Source: Planctomicrobium sp. (lineage in GTDB: Bacteria > Planctomycetota > Planctomycetia > Planctomycetales > Planctomycetaceae). From it: 18,149 bases of DNA. Made by a program: the position numbers and the translations under genes. The stretch is from positions 1 through 18,149 of the forward strand of contig JABJMI010000773.1 in NCBI GenBank assembly GCA_018659505.1, given 5' to 3'. This document shows, in pieces, positions 8,936 to 16,751 of the stretch. The first letter of the stretch is position 1, and each line of letters opens with the position of its first letter. The notes under the pieces were generated by a model. That model saw only the letters and a program-made list of their open reading frames with translations. It was not told where the DNA came from and did not search any database.

Positions 8936-9547
8936 AAACCAATGTGCTTTCTTCGAAACAATGACTATCTGTGATTTTTAACAGGAAAAGAATTGAACAG
9001 GAGGAAGCAAAGAGAGCAGAGGATAATTGAAGTTCTGTTCATATCAATTTTTGGAATCTCAACTTGGCACATGTTGGGTTTTCGGTATTTCTTCAGAATG
9101 GAGATTTTCAAGACTTATGTAGTATTGTGAAACAAAGCATTTGAATGACTTCCACAGAGTAGTCCGGCTCCCCTATTTGCCATTCGGTCGATGAATTCTC
9201 TGCTCCCTCCGCTTCCTTCTGTTCATTCTTTTCAAACAAACGTCGTACACAATTACGACTTTCCAAGAGACCTGTTCGACGTTGAAGTGAATATTGAGCT
9301 GATCAATTCCATGCTAGCAAGATCTCTGTCGCAGATTCCTCGCAAGTCTTTTTTCTGTAATAACTTGCTCTCAACACGTCCACAATTCATCTCTACATTT
9401 CAGAGAATTCAGAATCAGTCAACACACTGATGATTTTTTTCTTCTCAAGAGTTCACTCCTATTTCAGCTTCCACTCTTCAAATTTCTCCGATCTATGCAA
9501 CAATGCACGGTGAGGGATTTTCGAGAGACTTCCACTACTACTACTAA

Positions 9548-9564
9548 AACTCGTGAATCGAGTT
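9548..9564. promoter_or_regulatory. Inverted repeat upstream of Gfo/Idh/MocA gene (operator or 5' hairpin)
   Basis: AACTCGTGAATCGAGTT is a perfect 6-bp inverted repeat with a 5-nt centre, ending 35 bp before the oxidoreductase ATG. Size and position suit a dimeric repressor site near the promoter or a short 5' leader hairpin. No regulator gene is adjacent, so the role is speculative. Confidence 0.3.
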
Positions 9565-9599
9565 CGCTTTCATAACTACGCTTTTTATTGGAAAGATAG

Positions 9600-11195
9600 A
9601 TGCCAGTCGTATCACCAGAACAAGAACAAATCGGTAAAGACAATTTCTCCGGAGCCGTTGAAGCTGTCAATACCGGTGACGTGAAAAGGCGAGACGTCCT
9701 TAAAGCCATCGCTGCCGGTGGGGTTGGGACTTCTGCTGCTCTGTTTGGTTACAGCGCGCTCAATAAGGATCGCGTGAAGGTTGCTTTCATTGGGACAGGT
9801 GACGAAGGCAACATTCTTCTCAGTGAGCATCCAGAAGATTATATGGAGGTCGTCGCCATCGCTGACCTTCGTCCTTCGAATCGCGAACGGGCATTCAAAG
9901 GGGATGGTAACGAAGTCCGTACCGGCTTGATCAAAAAACTTGGTGCTTCGGTTGCTGGTAAGATTCAAACATTTGATAGCCATAAAGACCTGCTCGCCAA
10001 GAAAGATGAACTTGGCCTGGAAGCAGTCGTCATCGCGACTCCGCTGATGACACACTCTCCGATTGCCATGGACTGTATGGAAGCCGGTTTACATGTCCTG
10101 ACAGAAAAATTGATGGCGCGGACTGTCACGCAATGTAAAAACATGATCAACAAAGCAAAGGAGAAAAACCTATTGCTAGCGGTTGGTCATCAACGTCACT
10201 ACAGCGTGCTGTACAACAATGCCAATAACCTCGTGCAGAATGGTCTCTTGGGAGAGATCAAATACATCCGCGCTCAATGGCACCGCAATAACAGCTTCCC
10301 GTTCAGCGACAGTTGGCAGAAAGGAACGCCAGCTACCGACAAGGAGTTGAGCGCTGAAGAATTAAAAGAATTCGGATTCGATGATCTGAACGAACTCATC
10401 AACTGGCGACTGTTCGAAAAGACAGGCGGCGGACTGATGGCGGAACTCGGTTCGCACCAGATGGACGCAGCCAGTATCTTCCTCGGAAAAGTTCATCCGA
10501 TTGCGGTCAGCGGATTCGGTGGTAAGAACTTTTACGGGATTGAAGGAGTCGGACCGAAAGACAAATGGGACGACAAACGCGAAATCGATGATCAGATTTT
10601 CGTCACCTTCGAGTTCCCCGGAGCGAACTACGATCCGGCAGATGCAGATAAGAAACGAGACAAGTGTATCGTCACCTACTCGTCTATCAACACCAACAAG
10701 TTCGAACCTTACGGCGAACTCGTCTACGGAACTCGTGGCACAATGTTCATGAAGACCGAAAAGGAAGCGATGCTCTGGAAAGAAGATGGTCGCGGCAGCC
10801 AAGGTGGTGGACCTGATCAACGACTCTGGGTGATCTCCGGTTCAGAAGCAGGCGGAGGACCAGTTATGGAAGCCTACGAAACATCTTCCGGACCTAAAGT
10901 CGCCACCGGCGGTACCGACTGGGCAACAAACGTCAGCCGTGGCTACCGCGAAGAGATGGAACACTTCTGTTATGCGATTCGCAATCATGGTCCTGATCAC
11001 TGGCCAGGTGGAAATCCAAAACCAGTCAAAGAAGGTGGACTCCGTTGTAACGGTGTTGTTGCGATGGCAGATGCTATCATGGCTTTGACAGCGAACCTCG
11101 CGATGGAACTGCAAACTCGCATCGAGTTCAAACCAGAATGGTTCGACCCAGCGAGTGACGCCGCTCCCGAACTCGAACATGGCGTGAAAGCATAG
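9600..11195 (+). CDS. Gfo/Idh/MocA-family oxidoreductase with Tat signal
   Basis: The protein has 531 residues. A 28-residue leader precedes a twin-arginine-like motif, [13 protein letters not shown] (Arg30-Arg31), and a weakly hydrophobic stretch, indicating Tat export as a folded, cofactor-loaded enzyme. The Rossmann fold follows with [11 protein letters not shown] (GxGxxG at 65-70), [12 protein letters not shown] after beta-2, [12 protein letters not shown], and the family motif TEKLMA (168-173, where most members have EKP). GHQRHYS (196-202) starts the substrate domain, which contains [16 protein letters not shown]. The family uses NAD(P) to oxidise or reduce sugars, inositols or related compounds; the substrate cannot be read from sequence. 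Exported members are numerous in planctomycetes and often act in polysaccharide breakdown. The start at 9600 has GGAAAG upstream. It is a single-gene unit ended by a strong terminator. Confidence 0.93.
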   Translation: MPVVSPEQEQIGKDNFSGAVEAVNTGDVKRRDVLKAIAAGGVGTSAALFGYSALNKDRVKVAFIGTGDEGNILLSEHPEDYMEVVAIADLRPSNRERAFKGDGNEVRTGLIKKLGASVAGKIQTFDSHKDLLAKKDELGLEAVVIATPLMTHSPIAMDCMEAGLHVLTEKLMARTVTQCKNMINKAKEKNLLLAVGHQRHYSVLYNNANNLVQNGLLGEIKYIRAQWHRNNSFPFSDSWQKGTPATDKELSAEELKEFGFDDLNELINWRLFEKTGGGLMAELGSHQMDAASIFLGKVHPIAVSGFGGKNFYGIEGVGPKDKWDDKREIDDQIFVTFEFPGANYDPADADKKRDKCIVTYSSINTNKFEPYGELVYGTRGTMFMKTEKEAMLWKEDGRGSQGGGPDQRLWVISGSEAGGGPVMEAYETSSGPKVATGGTDWATNVSRGYREEMEHFCYAIRNHGPDHWPGGNPKPVKEGGLRCNGVVAMADAIMALTANLAMELQTRIEFKPEWFDPASDAAPELEHGVKA

Positions 11196-11247
11196 AATGG
11201 GCAAAGGACTTGTGTTGAGAGGCTAGGGTAAAGCTTGAAAAGAGATG

Positions 11248-11280
11248 AAATGCCGTCCACGAATTTGGGCGGCATTTTTT
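11248..11280 (+). terminator. Rho-independent terminator after Gfo/Idh/MocA gene
   Basis: AAATGCCG plus TCC (11248-11258) pairs with GGG plus CGGCATTT (11267-11277) across an 8-nt loop; the pairing includes one G-T. The stem runs directly into TTTTTT. It begins 52 bp after the stop codon and is a textbook intrinsic terminator. Confidence 0.9.
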
Positions 11281-11297
11281 GTGACATTATTTCTGCA

Positions 11298-11322
11298 ACG
11301 GGTGGCAGTGGACAATTTGCCC
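11298..11322. repeat. Copy 1 of a short dispersed element (GTGGACA-R-TTTGCC core)
   Basis: This 25-bp stretch matches 17346-17370 at 20 of 25 positions, including the core GTGGACA[A/G]TTTGCC (13 of 14). Both copies are non-coding and downstream of plus-strand genes. It could be a remnant of a dispersed intergenic repeat. With only two copies in view, chance cannot be excluded. Confidence 0.35.
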
Positions 11323-11454
11323 ACAGAGCGAGTGATATCATGCCTGCCAATTTCTGTAGGCAGCCTGCTGAACACTGAGTTACAACTGGAAGCACAAGAA
11401 ACAGGCTATCAACAGCCACTCATCGCCGAACAAGGATTAAAGCAATAAAGTTCT

Positions 11455-12165
11455 ATGAGAAAACAAGGCAAGATCGTTCGCTGGAATGATGAAAAGGGTT
11501 TCGGATTCATCGTTCCTAATGCAGGGGGGGAAGATGTCTTTTTGCATATCTCGGCATTTCAATCGACACATCGACGACCTGTCGATAACGAATCCGTAAC
11601 GTATGTCGTTGCAACCGATTCAGATGGTCGCCTGCGAGCAGAGGACGTGCTCTATCAAGGTGAGTCGCGTCACCGAAAGAAAGGCGAACGATCAAAAGTT
11701 TTCAGACTCGTTCTCCCGGCATTGTTTTTCATCATGTTGATTCTGTTGACCAGCATCGATCGACTGTCGGGAATTGTCCTCATCATCTACACAGCCATGA
11801 GCTTAATTTCATTCATGGCTTACACCGTGGATAAATCAGCTTCAGAGAATAATCGCTGGAGAACCCGCGAAAAGACGTTGCACCTCTTAGACTTTTGCTG
11901 TGGCTGGCCGGGCGGGCTCGTCGCTCAAAATCTATTGAGACATAAAACCAGCAAAGTCTCTTTTCAAGTCACCACCTGGTTCATGGTTATCTTCAATTGT
12001 CTCACTCTCATGGCGATCATTTTGCCGCAAGGAGATGAATTGATCCAGTCAGCTCAGCAAAAACTGGAAGCCACACTCGACTCAATTCCAGCCCCAGAAC
12101 GAAATGAAGAACGACAAGAACAGTACGACGACAAGAACCACGGAATGAAGATTAACCCACAGTGA
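11455..12165 (+). CDS. Cold-shock domain / DUF1294 membrane fusion protein
   Basis: The protein has 236 residues. Residues 1-68 are a cold-shock (CspA-like OB-fold) domain with RNP1 KGFGFI (14-19) and RNP2 DVFLHI (27-32), which bind single-stranded nucleic acid. A basic linker (SRHRKKGERSK) leads to hydrophobic helices at about 84-100 and 105-123. The DUF1294 signature follows (AYTVDKSASENNRWRTREKTLHLLDFCCGWPGGL.AQ..LRHKT), then a further helix at 172-190 and a hydrophilic Gln/Glu-rich tail. This domain pairing is a known architecture; its function is not established, but it places a nucleic-acid-binding domain at the membrane. The start is ATG at 11455; AAGGA upstream is too distant (about 19 nt) to be a good Shine-Dalgarno. 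The end lies only 21 bp from the converging exchanger gene, and no terminator is evident between them. Confidence 0.92.
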   Translation: MRKQGKIVRWNDEKGFGFIVPNAGGEDVFLHISAFQSTHRRPVDNESVTYVVATDSDGRLRAEDVLYQGESRHRKKGERSKVFRLVLPALFFIMLILLTSIDRLSGIVLIIYTAMSLISFMAYTVDKSASENNRWRTREKTLHLLDFCCGWPGGLVAQNLLRHKTSKVSFQVTTWFMVIFNCLTLMAIILPQGDELIQSAQQKLEATLDSIPAPERNEERQEQYDDKNHGMKINPQ

Positions 12166-12186
12166 ATCGTCGTGTTATTTTTCAAT

Positions 12187-13578
12187 TCAGAACAAAATTC
12201 CCAATGATCCCAGCACTGCGTAGGCTATGAAGATGCCGTACAGCCCGCAGAGGATCAGTGCTTTCTTGAAGGTGAGCTGTCGGTTGTGCCACATGATGAG
12301 GAGCGTCGCTACGGTCAGTACGACGAGTAGAATTCTTAGCCCTACTAGACCTGCGATTGGTTTTCCGTCTTGCAGGAGAGTGACAGGTTGCCAGTTGGTC
12401 AGGTAGCTGTTTACTAGCAGGGGAATCGATAGGCAGACGCAGATGTCGAAGATGTTGGAACCGAATGCGTTGGAAACTGCTCCGGAATCATCACCTCGTC
12501 GGGCAGCTGCGATGGCCAAGAAGGTGTCGGGGACAGATGACGCTGCGGCAGCGAGAATCACTGCTACAAAGAACGCAGGGATTGCAAGTTTGTCAGCTGT
12601 CTCGATTGTTACTTCCACTAGAAAGTAACACGCCGCTGCGGAGACGAGCGTTGAAGTGAGAAGAATGAGAGTTGTACTTAACCCAGTGAGGGGAATCGAG
12701 AAGTACCCAAACAGGACTCCTGCGTCGTCGGAGATTTCTTCCTCTTCAAATTCTTGGTGACTGAGGTGCAGCCGAGCTTCTTCCTTCGCTTGATTCACTA
12801 AACCTCGCGAGACATTGATCCCTTGGTCGTGCAAGGCATCGAGGACTTTACCGACCTCGACTTCTGTGCCATGGTCCGCGAGGTAGAGTTTGATAGCTGC
12901 CATTTTTAGGCGAAATGTTTTCGCATCGCGAGAGAGCTGATAGATGTAGCCGAGATATAAAACAAGCAGAACAATCGCCATCCACCAATACATTGTGTTC
13001 TGAAACAGAAACAGAATCAACAACATTTCACAACCAACGAACCAAACGCCATCCCGTGAAATGACTTCCTCTTCCACATCAATTGTTGGTCGTTCTTTGC
13101 GGGTGAAGGCAATCACCAAAGCACAGAATGCCGGAATGAGGATCATGTTATAGACGGCACTGCCTGCGCAAGTCGCGATAGTTGAACCGTAGCCTTCGGC
13201 GCCTGCTTCTTCGATCGCAGCGGGTGTTCCTCCGTTGACTGTTTGAATTGCCAGGACCACGAAGAAGATTCCGCTGAAAAGCTCCGGCATCGAACTGGCA
13301 ACGGCATCTAACGTCGCTCCACGGACAGAACCCGGTAAATGCAACTTCTTACCGACCCATTGTGCAGCATCAGCGAATGGATCACAGGCTTGCCAGATGA
13401 CGAGAGAAATCAAGGCGACCTCGGTCATTAAATAGGCAATCGTTATCCCAAGGTGTTCATTCTCAATCGTCACGAATGACAGGAAAGCGAATAGCAAAAT
13501 CACCACGACTGAGACAATCGCTCCGCCACGATTTGGAGTATCATCATCCGCAACAGGGTCTGAAGAGTCAGTAGTCAT
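12187..13578 (-). CDS. Sodium/calcium exchanger (CaCA superfamily) membrane protein
   Basis: The protein has 463 residues and about ten to eleven hydrophobic segments. The two alpha-repeats that form the ion-binding core are visible. Alpha-1 is at ~85-150 (GATLDAVASSMPELFSGI and STIATCAGSAVYNMI) and alpha-2 at ~337-385 (AVILAAAASSVPDTFLAIAAARRG and NAFGSNIFDI). The acidic residues in SSMPE and SSVPD correspond to the usual GTSxPE/GSNxxN sites. A hydrophilic cytoplasmic loop (~216-287) ends in the acidic run EFEEEEISDD. The protein would exchange Ca2+ (or another divalent or monovalent cation) for Na+ or H+ across the inner membrane; ion specificity is not readable. ASS replacing GTS in both repeats, and Asp rather than Glu in alpha-2, make it a divergent member. 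It is convergent with the CSD/DUF1294 gene; a strong palindrome lies just upstream of the ATG at 13578. Confidence 0.92.
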   Translation of the reverse strand: MTTDSSDPVADDDTPNRGGAIVSVVVILLFAFLSFVTIENEHLGITIAYLMTEVALISLVIWQACDPFADAAQWVGKKLHLPGSVRGATLDAVASSMPELFSGIFFVVLAIQTVNGGTPAAIEEAGAEGYGSTIATCAGSAVYNMILIPAFCALVIAFTRKERPTIDVEEEVISRDGVWFVGCEMLLILFLFQNTMYWWMAIVLLVLYLGYIYQLSRDAKTFRLKMAAIKLYLADHGTEVEVGKVLDALHDQGINVSRGLVNQAKEEARLHLSHQEFEEEEISDDAGVLFGYFSIPLTGLSTTLILLTSTLVSAAACYFLVEVTIETADKLAIPAFFVAVILAAAASSVPDTFLAIAAARRGDDSGAVSNAFGSNIFDICVCLSIPLLVNSYLTNWQPVTLLQDGKPIAGLVGLRILLVVLTVATLLIMWHNRQLTFKKALILCGLYGIFIAYAVLGSLGILF

Positions 13579-13605
13579 GGAAGCGGGACAAGCAGGTGCA
13601 GAGTG

Positions 13606-13638
13606 GTTTTGCCGGACACTTTAAGTGTCCGGCAAAAC
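13606..13638. terminator. Perfect 15-bp palindromic hairpin between TerB-like and exchanger genes
   Basis: GTTTTGCCGGACACT (13606-13620) and its exact complement (13624-13638) are separated by TTA. It lies 37 bp beyond the TerB-like stop and 28 bp before the exchanger start, both on the minus strand. The stem is strong and would suit a terminator, but no U tract follows on either strand apart from the T/A runs inside the stem. It may instead be a copy of a palindromic intergenic element or lie in the exchanger leader. Confidence 0.5.
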
Positions 13639-13675
13639 GGGAGTATTATTGATTTAACAACGACGTGGAATTCGC

Positions 13676-14125
13676 TCAGCCTTTGTTCTTGTAGACCATT
13701 ACTTTAATGATTGTCTTCGCCCGGTCTTGATCGATTTCCAGTTGCCGCATCATCTGATCGATGAATTCTTTTTCATCGTCTTCAACGACACCGTCTGCGA
13801 GTACGACATCACAGGCGTTGACGAAAGCTGTTTCACGGAGTTCGGGCGGAACCGAAGGGACCGATTTTTGAATCAGTTTTTCGGGACCACCTTTCTTCAG
13901 GACACCCAGCACGCGGTCCATCATTGAGCCGAAATTCTGATCGGAAAGTCTTGAATAGAGATTCATTCTGCCGAGGATTTTCATGACTCCTCGAACTTCT
14001 TCGTCCGAGGTATGCCCATCACAGGCAGAGGCCGCGATCAAGATCCCGGCAAATCCTTCTTGCGGACCGAACGACTTCTCCGAAAAAGCATCCGAATCAC
14101 CAAGTACATCGTCGAACACTGACAT
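13676..14125 (-). CDS. TerB-like (tellurite resistance family) protein, copy 1
   Basis: This is a soluble, mostly helical protein of 149 residues, with no signal peptide. It has the TerB-like pattern twice: ACDGHTSDEEVRGVMKILGRMNLY (residues ~34-57) and ACDVVLADGVVEDDEKEFIDQM (~104-125), each an acidic DG....E/D segment followed by a helix. It ends in VMVYKNKG. TerB proteins are small acidic cytoplasmic proteins linked to tellurite resistance, stress response and sometimes phage resistance, but no terC, terD or terZ partner is in the window. The ATG at 14125 has GGAT upstream. A second, clearly homologous gene lies 80 bp upstream, so this is a tandem duplication. The biochemical role is unknown. 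Confidence 0.82.
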   Translation of the reverse strand: MSVFDDVLGDSDAFSEKSFGPQEGFAGILIAASACDGHTSDEEVRGVMKILGRMNLYSRLSDQNFGSMMDRVLGVLKKGGPEKLIQKSVPSVPPELRETAFVNACDVVLADGVVEDDEKEFIDQMMRQLEIDQDRAKTIIKVMVYKNKG

Positions 14126-14205
14126 AATTAATCCAATAAAAATAAGTTGAAAGAATATTAAAATGCGAGCAGCATTGCATTGAGAAGTTCTGTGGAGAGC
14201 ATCGA

Positions 14206-14619
14206 TCAGCCCTTATTTTTCACAACCATGATCTCCGCAATCACTTTGGCAGTCTTGCTCTCGATGTTTAATCTCTTCCGTAGAGAATCAATAAACGCCT
14301 TTTCGTCATCTTCGACGACTCCATCAGCAAGCACGATATCACAGGCGTTTGTAAATGCTGTTTTTTCGAGACCACTCGGTAATTGTTCGACACATCCATC
14401 GATCAAGAATTCAACACCTTTCTTCTTGATCACGCCGTGCAGCTTATCGAGCATTTGTCCGAACTGCTTGTCGTTCATACGCTCGAAAAGTTTCATGCGG
14501 GCTAAAGCGACCACTAGGCTGTTCACTTCATCATCGGCAAAATGCCCATCACACGCGGTCGCTCCCATTAGGACACCTGCATAGGCCTCTTGAGGTGAAA
14601 GTTTTCCTCCTCCGTCCAT
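14206..14619 (-). CDS. TerB-like protein, copy 2, with damaged 5' end
   Basis: 137 residues can be read from an internal ATG at 14619. They include the same two motifs as copy 1 (ACDGHFADDEV and ACDIVLADGVVEDDEKAFID) and the same VKNKG ending. The likely original start is ATG at 14649, in the same frame, with AGGGAG at a spacing of 8. Its first codons read M-G-L-F-D-stop-L-F-G-G-M, so TAA (14632-14634) interrupts codon 6. MGLFDxLFGG would align with the MSVFDDVLG start of copy 1 and restore a length of 147, close to 149. The internal ATG has only GGTGG one base away, a poor ribosome site. The protein may be made by reinitiation, at low level, or not at all; a sequencing error is also possible. 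Confidence 0.75.
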   Translation of the reverse strand: MDGGGKLSPQEAYAGVLMGATACDGHFADDEVNSLVVALARMKLFERMNDKQFGQMLDKLHGVIKKKGVEFLIDGCVEQLPSGLEKTAFTNACDIVLADGVVEDDEKAFIDSLRKRLNIESKTAKVIAEIMVVKNKG

Positions 14620-14631
14620 GCCACCGAAGAG

Positions 14632-14663
14632 TTAATCAAAAAGTCCCATAAAAATTGCTCCCT
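14632..14663 (-). promoter_or_regulatory. Shine-Dalgarno, original start and premature TAA of TerB-like copy 2
   Basis: On the minus strand, AGGGAG (14663-14658) is followed by 8 nt, ATG (14649-14647), four sense codons (G, L, F, D) and TAA (14634-14632). The frame then continues into the annotated copy 2. This is the only good ribosome binding site for the gene, and it feeds a five-codon peptide. Confidence 0.7.
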
Positions 14664-14897
14664 GATGAGTTAACTGCAAATGCTTCAAAGATATTTAAGT
14701 CCAAATTAATGGAAGAACGACAGCTTATGTAATTCGCATGTTTGTAAGTTATCTTTGTCTGTTGATCTGTTCAACTGCACGGGGAGTTGAACTCTTCTGA
14801 GAATCAATCTTAACTTGAGATCGTTTAGCTGCATATTTGGTAACGTGAGATTTATTACTGTAGAAATTTTGCTTGTACTTGAACACGAAACTGTATC

Positions 14898-15091
14898 GCC
14901 CCTTCAGGGCTTTGTCGTCTGCTTGCTCATATACCTGGGGCGTTGCCCCAGGCTGATATATTGTGCCCCGTTGGGGCGTTAAATTGAGGCTGCTACCATT
15001 CATCATTTTCGCCCCAAAGGGGCATTCACAAGATAGCCCGGGGCAACGCCCCGGGAAGAGAATTCAACCAGAGACTACGCCCTGAAGGGGC
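14898..15091. repeat. 194-bp compound inverted repeat made of paired GC-rich hairpins
   Basis: The left arm (14898-14978) contains three short palindromes in order: GCCCCTTCAGGGC (14898-14910), CCTGGGGCGTTGCCCCAGG (14934-14952) and GCCCCGTTGGGGC (14965-14977). The right arm (15010-15091) is the same unit inverted: GCCCCAAAGGGGC (15011-15023), CCCGGGGCAACGCCCCGGG (15037-15055) and GCCCTGAAGGGGC (15079-15091). About 31 bp of unrelated AT-rich sequence forms the centre. The middle hairpin differs between arms by a T-A to C-G pair change that keeps pairing. Such elements look like the REP/BIME-type intergenic repeats seen in many copies in planctomycetes. No transposase is adjacent. It sits between the TerB-like gene pair and the lipoprotein gene. 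Flanking 14650-14897 is AT-rich with no gene. Confidence 0.85.
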
Positions 15092-15143
15092 AAAATAAAT
15101 ACTCACAGTCAGTCAGAATCAAATCCAACAGTTATAGATCCCA

Positions 15144-15176
15144 CATCACGAAGAGTGCAGCTAACAGCTCGTGATG
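15144..15176 (-). terminator. Hairpin directly after lipoprotein gene
   Basis: CATCACGA (15144-15151) pairs with TCGTGATG (15169-15176). An inner AGCT-AAC-AGCT stem makes a compact structure that starts one base after the stop codon. No T run follows on the minus strand, so it may be a weak terminator or an mRNA 3'-end protector. Confidence 0.45.
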
Positions 15177-16751
15177 CTATTTCACCTTGAAGCGAATGAA
15201 CTCTGTGGCAGACTTGCCGCTGAATTCATCATGAATCGTCAGCTTGAGGAGGTGCGGTCCCGGTGTCAGAGTTTGCGGGAGGTCGATCCGGTAGCTGTGG
15301 TAATAATCAGAGCGGACTGAGCGACAGCGATCTTCAGTGGCAGGGAACGGGTTGCGTTCGACGATGCGACCTTCGACTCCCCCTTCGTATATTTCCAAAG
15401 AGGAACGCAACTTAGTGACGTAGAAGCCATCATCCGAGGGTTCACTTTGAAAATTACGAATGTCGCAGTAAATTAAGACCGGTTGACCGGCGGAAAAGTC
15501 GTCTGAAACAAATTGGTCATAACTTCCAAATCCATCGATTTTCGAGCAAAAACTGACATTGCGAAGTTGTAACTTCGAAGCCATTTGCAAGTAGTGAGTA
15601 GCAGAGCGAAGTTGTTCAATTGTTTTTGTTGACCGTTCAGTAGGATCTAAACCGTTTTCATTGAGGTAGCTGGAAAGTCCCCAAAAGAGAGTAATCCAAA
15701 ATTCTTGATCAGCAGTTTGCAGACCTGGGATCGGTTGCATCGCGAGTTCAGTTTGATCATTGACCAGGTACAGCATTCGCAAGGCAACTTGCTTTCGTAG
15801 TTCATCGCGTGAGAGTACCCCCGAACTTGCCATACCCGAAGCCGACGCTTCTGCTTCCATCAAGGAAACCAGTTTGTTTAGTTCTTCTTCCCACAGTTTT
15901 GCGCCGGGCGTGATCCGTAAGCTATCCGGGGTGTTCGGCTGTGTCTTAGCGAGCTGATTTTCCTGTGAGTTCTGCAATGTCGAAGGCGAGTTTTTCGTCT
16001 CAGTTTGCTCTCCCTCTTGTCGTTGGAAAGGGTTAGAAATTATCTTCGGTAAGTGCCGTGATTTGTTGTGTTCGGCGCCTGCCTCTCCCTCACGAGTGAA
16101 ATTGAGAGGGTTTTTCTCCCATTCGGTCAGCGACTTCAACTTGCCGGACCAGTCACGTTCGTTCGGAATGCGATTCTCTTTCTGCTGTGAAGAGATTTCT
16201 TCGGGACTAATTACCATTTCTTCCCGTGAGACGAGCTCAATGGGATTGCTCTCTTCGCTGTTGAGGCCTGGAGCTTGATTTGGATTTCGGGTATCGGCAT
16301 TTGAGCGATCACGTGGAGAATCATCACTGGCGATAATCTCACCATTTGATTGCTGCTCAGGTCGGCTGCCAGGTGGTCTTTGTGTGCGGTTCACTCTTCT
16401 CGACTGAAGAACATACGGGACCATTGATGTTTCAATCGATGCCAGAAAGTCTGTCCATTCAGCATGCTCAGCAGGAGTGGCATCAGCGAGTTCCTCAGCG
16501 ATCAATCGCTGAGTTGCAGCGTCATGCAACTTCGCAGGTTCTGACCTGTTCAGAGCGATCAAGGGTTTCCGCTTGGGGGTGGGTTCTTCCTTCTCAGGCT
16601 TCCGTTTCGTCTCTTTTTCTTCAGAGACATTGGTCTCTTTTCGCTGCAAGAAAGAAGGAATACGAACTTGAGGTGCAGACGGAATGGAAGCGCAGCCCGT
16701 GCAGAACACGAGTATGAGGCAGCAAACAGTTTTGGCAACTTGCCAGAACAT
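15177..16751 (-). CDS. Large Pro/Glu/Lys-rich lipoprotein of unknown function
   Basis: The protein has 524 residues. The signal peptide MFWQVAKTVCCLILVFCTGC has a lipobox-like end (Cys20). A charged, low-complexity stretch (~35-70, KETKRKPEKEEPTPKRKP), a short helical part (LHDAATQRLIAEELADATPAEHAEWTDFLASIE), and a long disordered Gln/Asn/Ser-rich linker (~120-275) follow. A helical domain (~285-400) leads to a C-terminal beta-rich domain (~405-524; GQPVLIYCDIRNF, LEIYEGG, GPHLLKLTIHDEFSGKSATEFIRF) that resembles an Ig-like fold. It is probably anchored in the outer or inner membrane and facing the periplasm. I do not recognise a characterised family; the layout resembles planctomycete-specific hypothetical lipoproteins. 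Its Shine-Dalgarno (AAGGA, spacing 7) sits in the loop of a small hairpin at 16754-16767. Confidence 0.82.
   Translation of the reverse strand: MFWQVAKTVCCLILVFCTGCASIPSAPQVRIPSFLQRKETNVSEEKETKRKPEKEEPTPKRKPLIALNRSEPAKLHDAATQRLIAEELADATPAEHAEWTDFLASIETSMVPYVLQSRRVNRTQRPPGSRPEQQSNGEIIASDDSPRDRSNADTRNPNQAPGLNSEESNPIELVSREEMVISPEEISSQQKENRIPNERDWSGKLKSLTEWEKNPLNFTREGEAGAEHNKSRHLPKIISNPFQRQEGEQTETKNSPSTLQNSQENQLAKTQPNTPDSLRITPGAKLWEEELNKLVSLMEAEASASGMASSGVLSRDELRKQVALRMLYLVNDQTELAMQPIPGLQTADQEFWITLFWGLSSYLNENGLDPTERSTKTIEQLRSATHYLQMASKLQLRNVSFCSKIDGFGSYDQFVSDDFSAGQPVLIYCDIRNFQSEPSDDGFYVTKLRSSLEIYEGGVEGRIVERNPFPATEDRCRSVRSDYYHSYRIDLPQTLTPGPHLLKLTIHDEFSGKSATEFIRFKVK

Larger units (their letters stand above)
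8886..9599. other. Long intergenic region without a convincing gene
   Basis: 714 bp lie between the MoxR-like and Gfo/Idh/MocA genes. A 79-codon plus-strand frame at 9191-9430 has no recognisable family, low-complexity composition and no good ribosome binding site, so I do not call it. Visible structure comprises a hairpin at 8918-8935, an inverted repeat GTCGTA-N6-TACGAC at 9242-9259, and a second inverted repeat at 9548-9564 close to the next start. The promoter of the oxidoreductase gene must lie here. Confidence 0.6.

Noticed and set aside
9191..9430. 79-codon plus-strand ORF in the 0.7-kb gap
   Set aside because: No recognisable domain, no clear Shine-Dalgarno, and composition like random non-coding sequence.
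9612..10055. 147-codon minus-strand ORF opposite the oxidoreductase gene
   Set aside because: It is antisense to conserved Rossmann-fold coding sequence; no family similarity.
11245..11448. 67-codon plus-strand ORF before the CSD/DUF1294 gene
   Set aside because: Its start overlaps the strong terminator at 11248-11280 and it covers the dispersed-repeat fragment; no family similarity.
14749..15006. 85-codon minus-strand ORF across the GC-rich repeat
   Set aside because: Most of it translates the palindromic repeat (TPQRG, QPGATPQV), and no ribosome site or family resemblance is seen. Such frames are common spurious calls over this kind of repeat.
14898..15091. CRISPR array as explanation of the repeated GC-rich units
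   Set aside because: There are only two units, in opposite orientation and with internal palindromes, not regularly spaced direct repeats with unique spacers.
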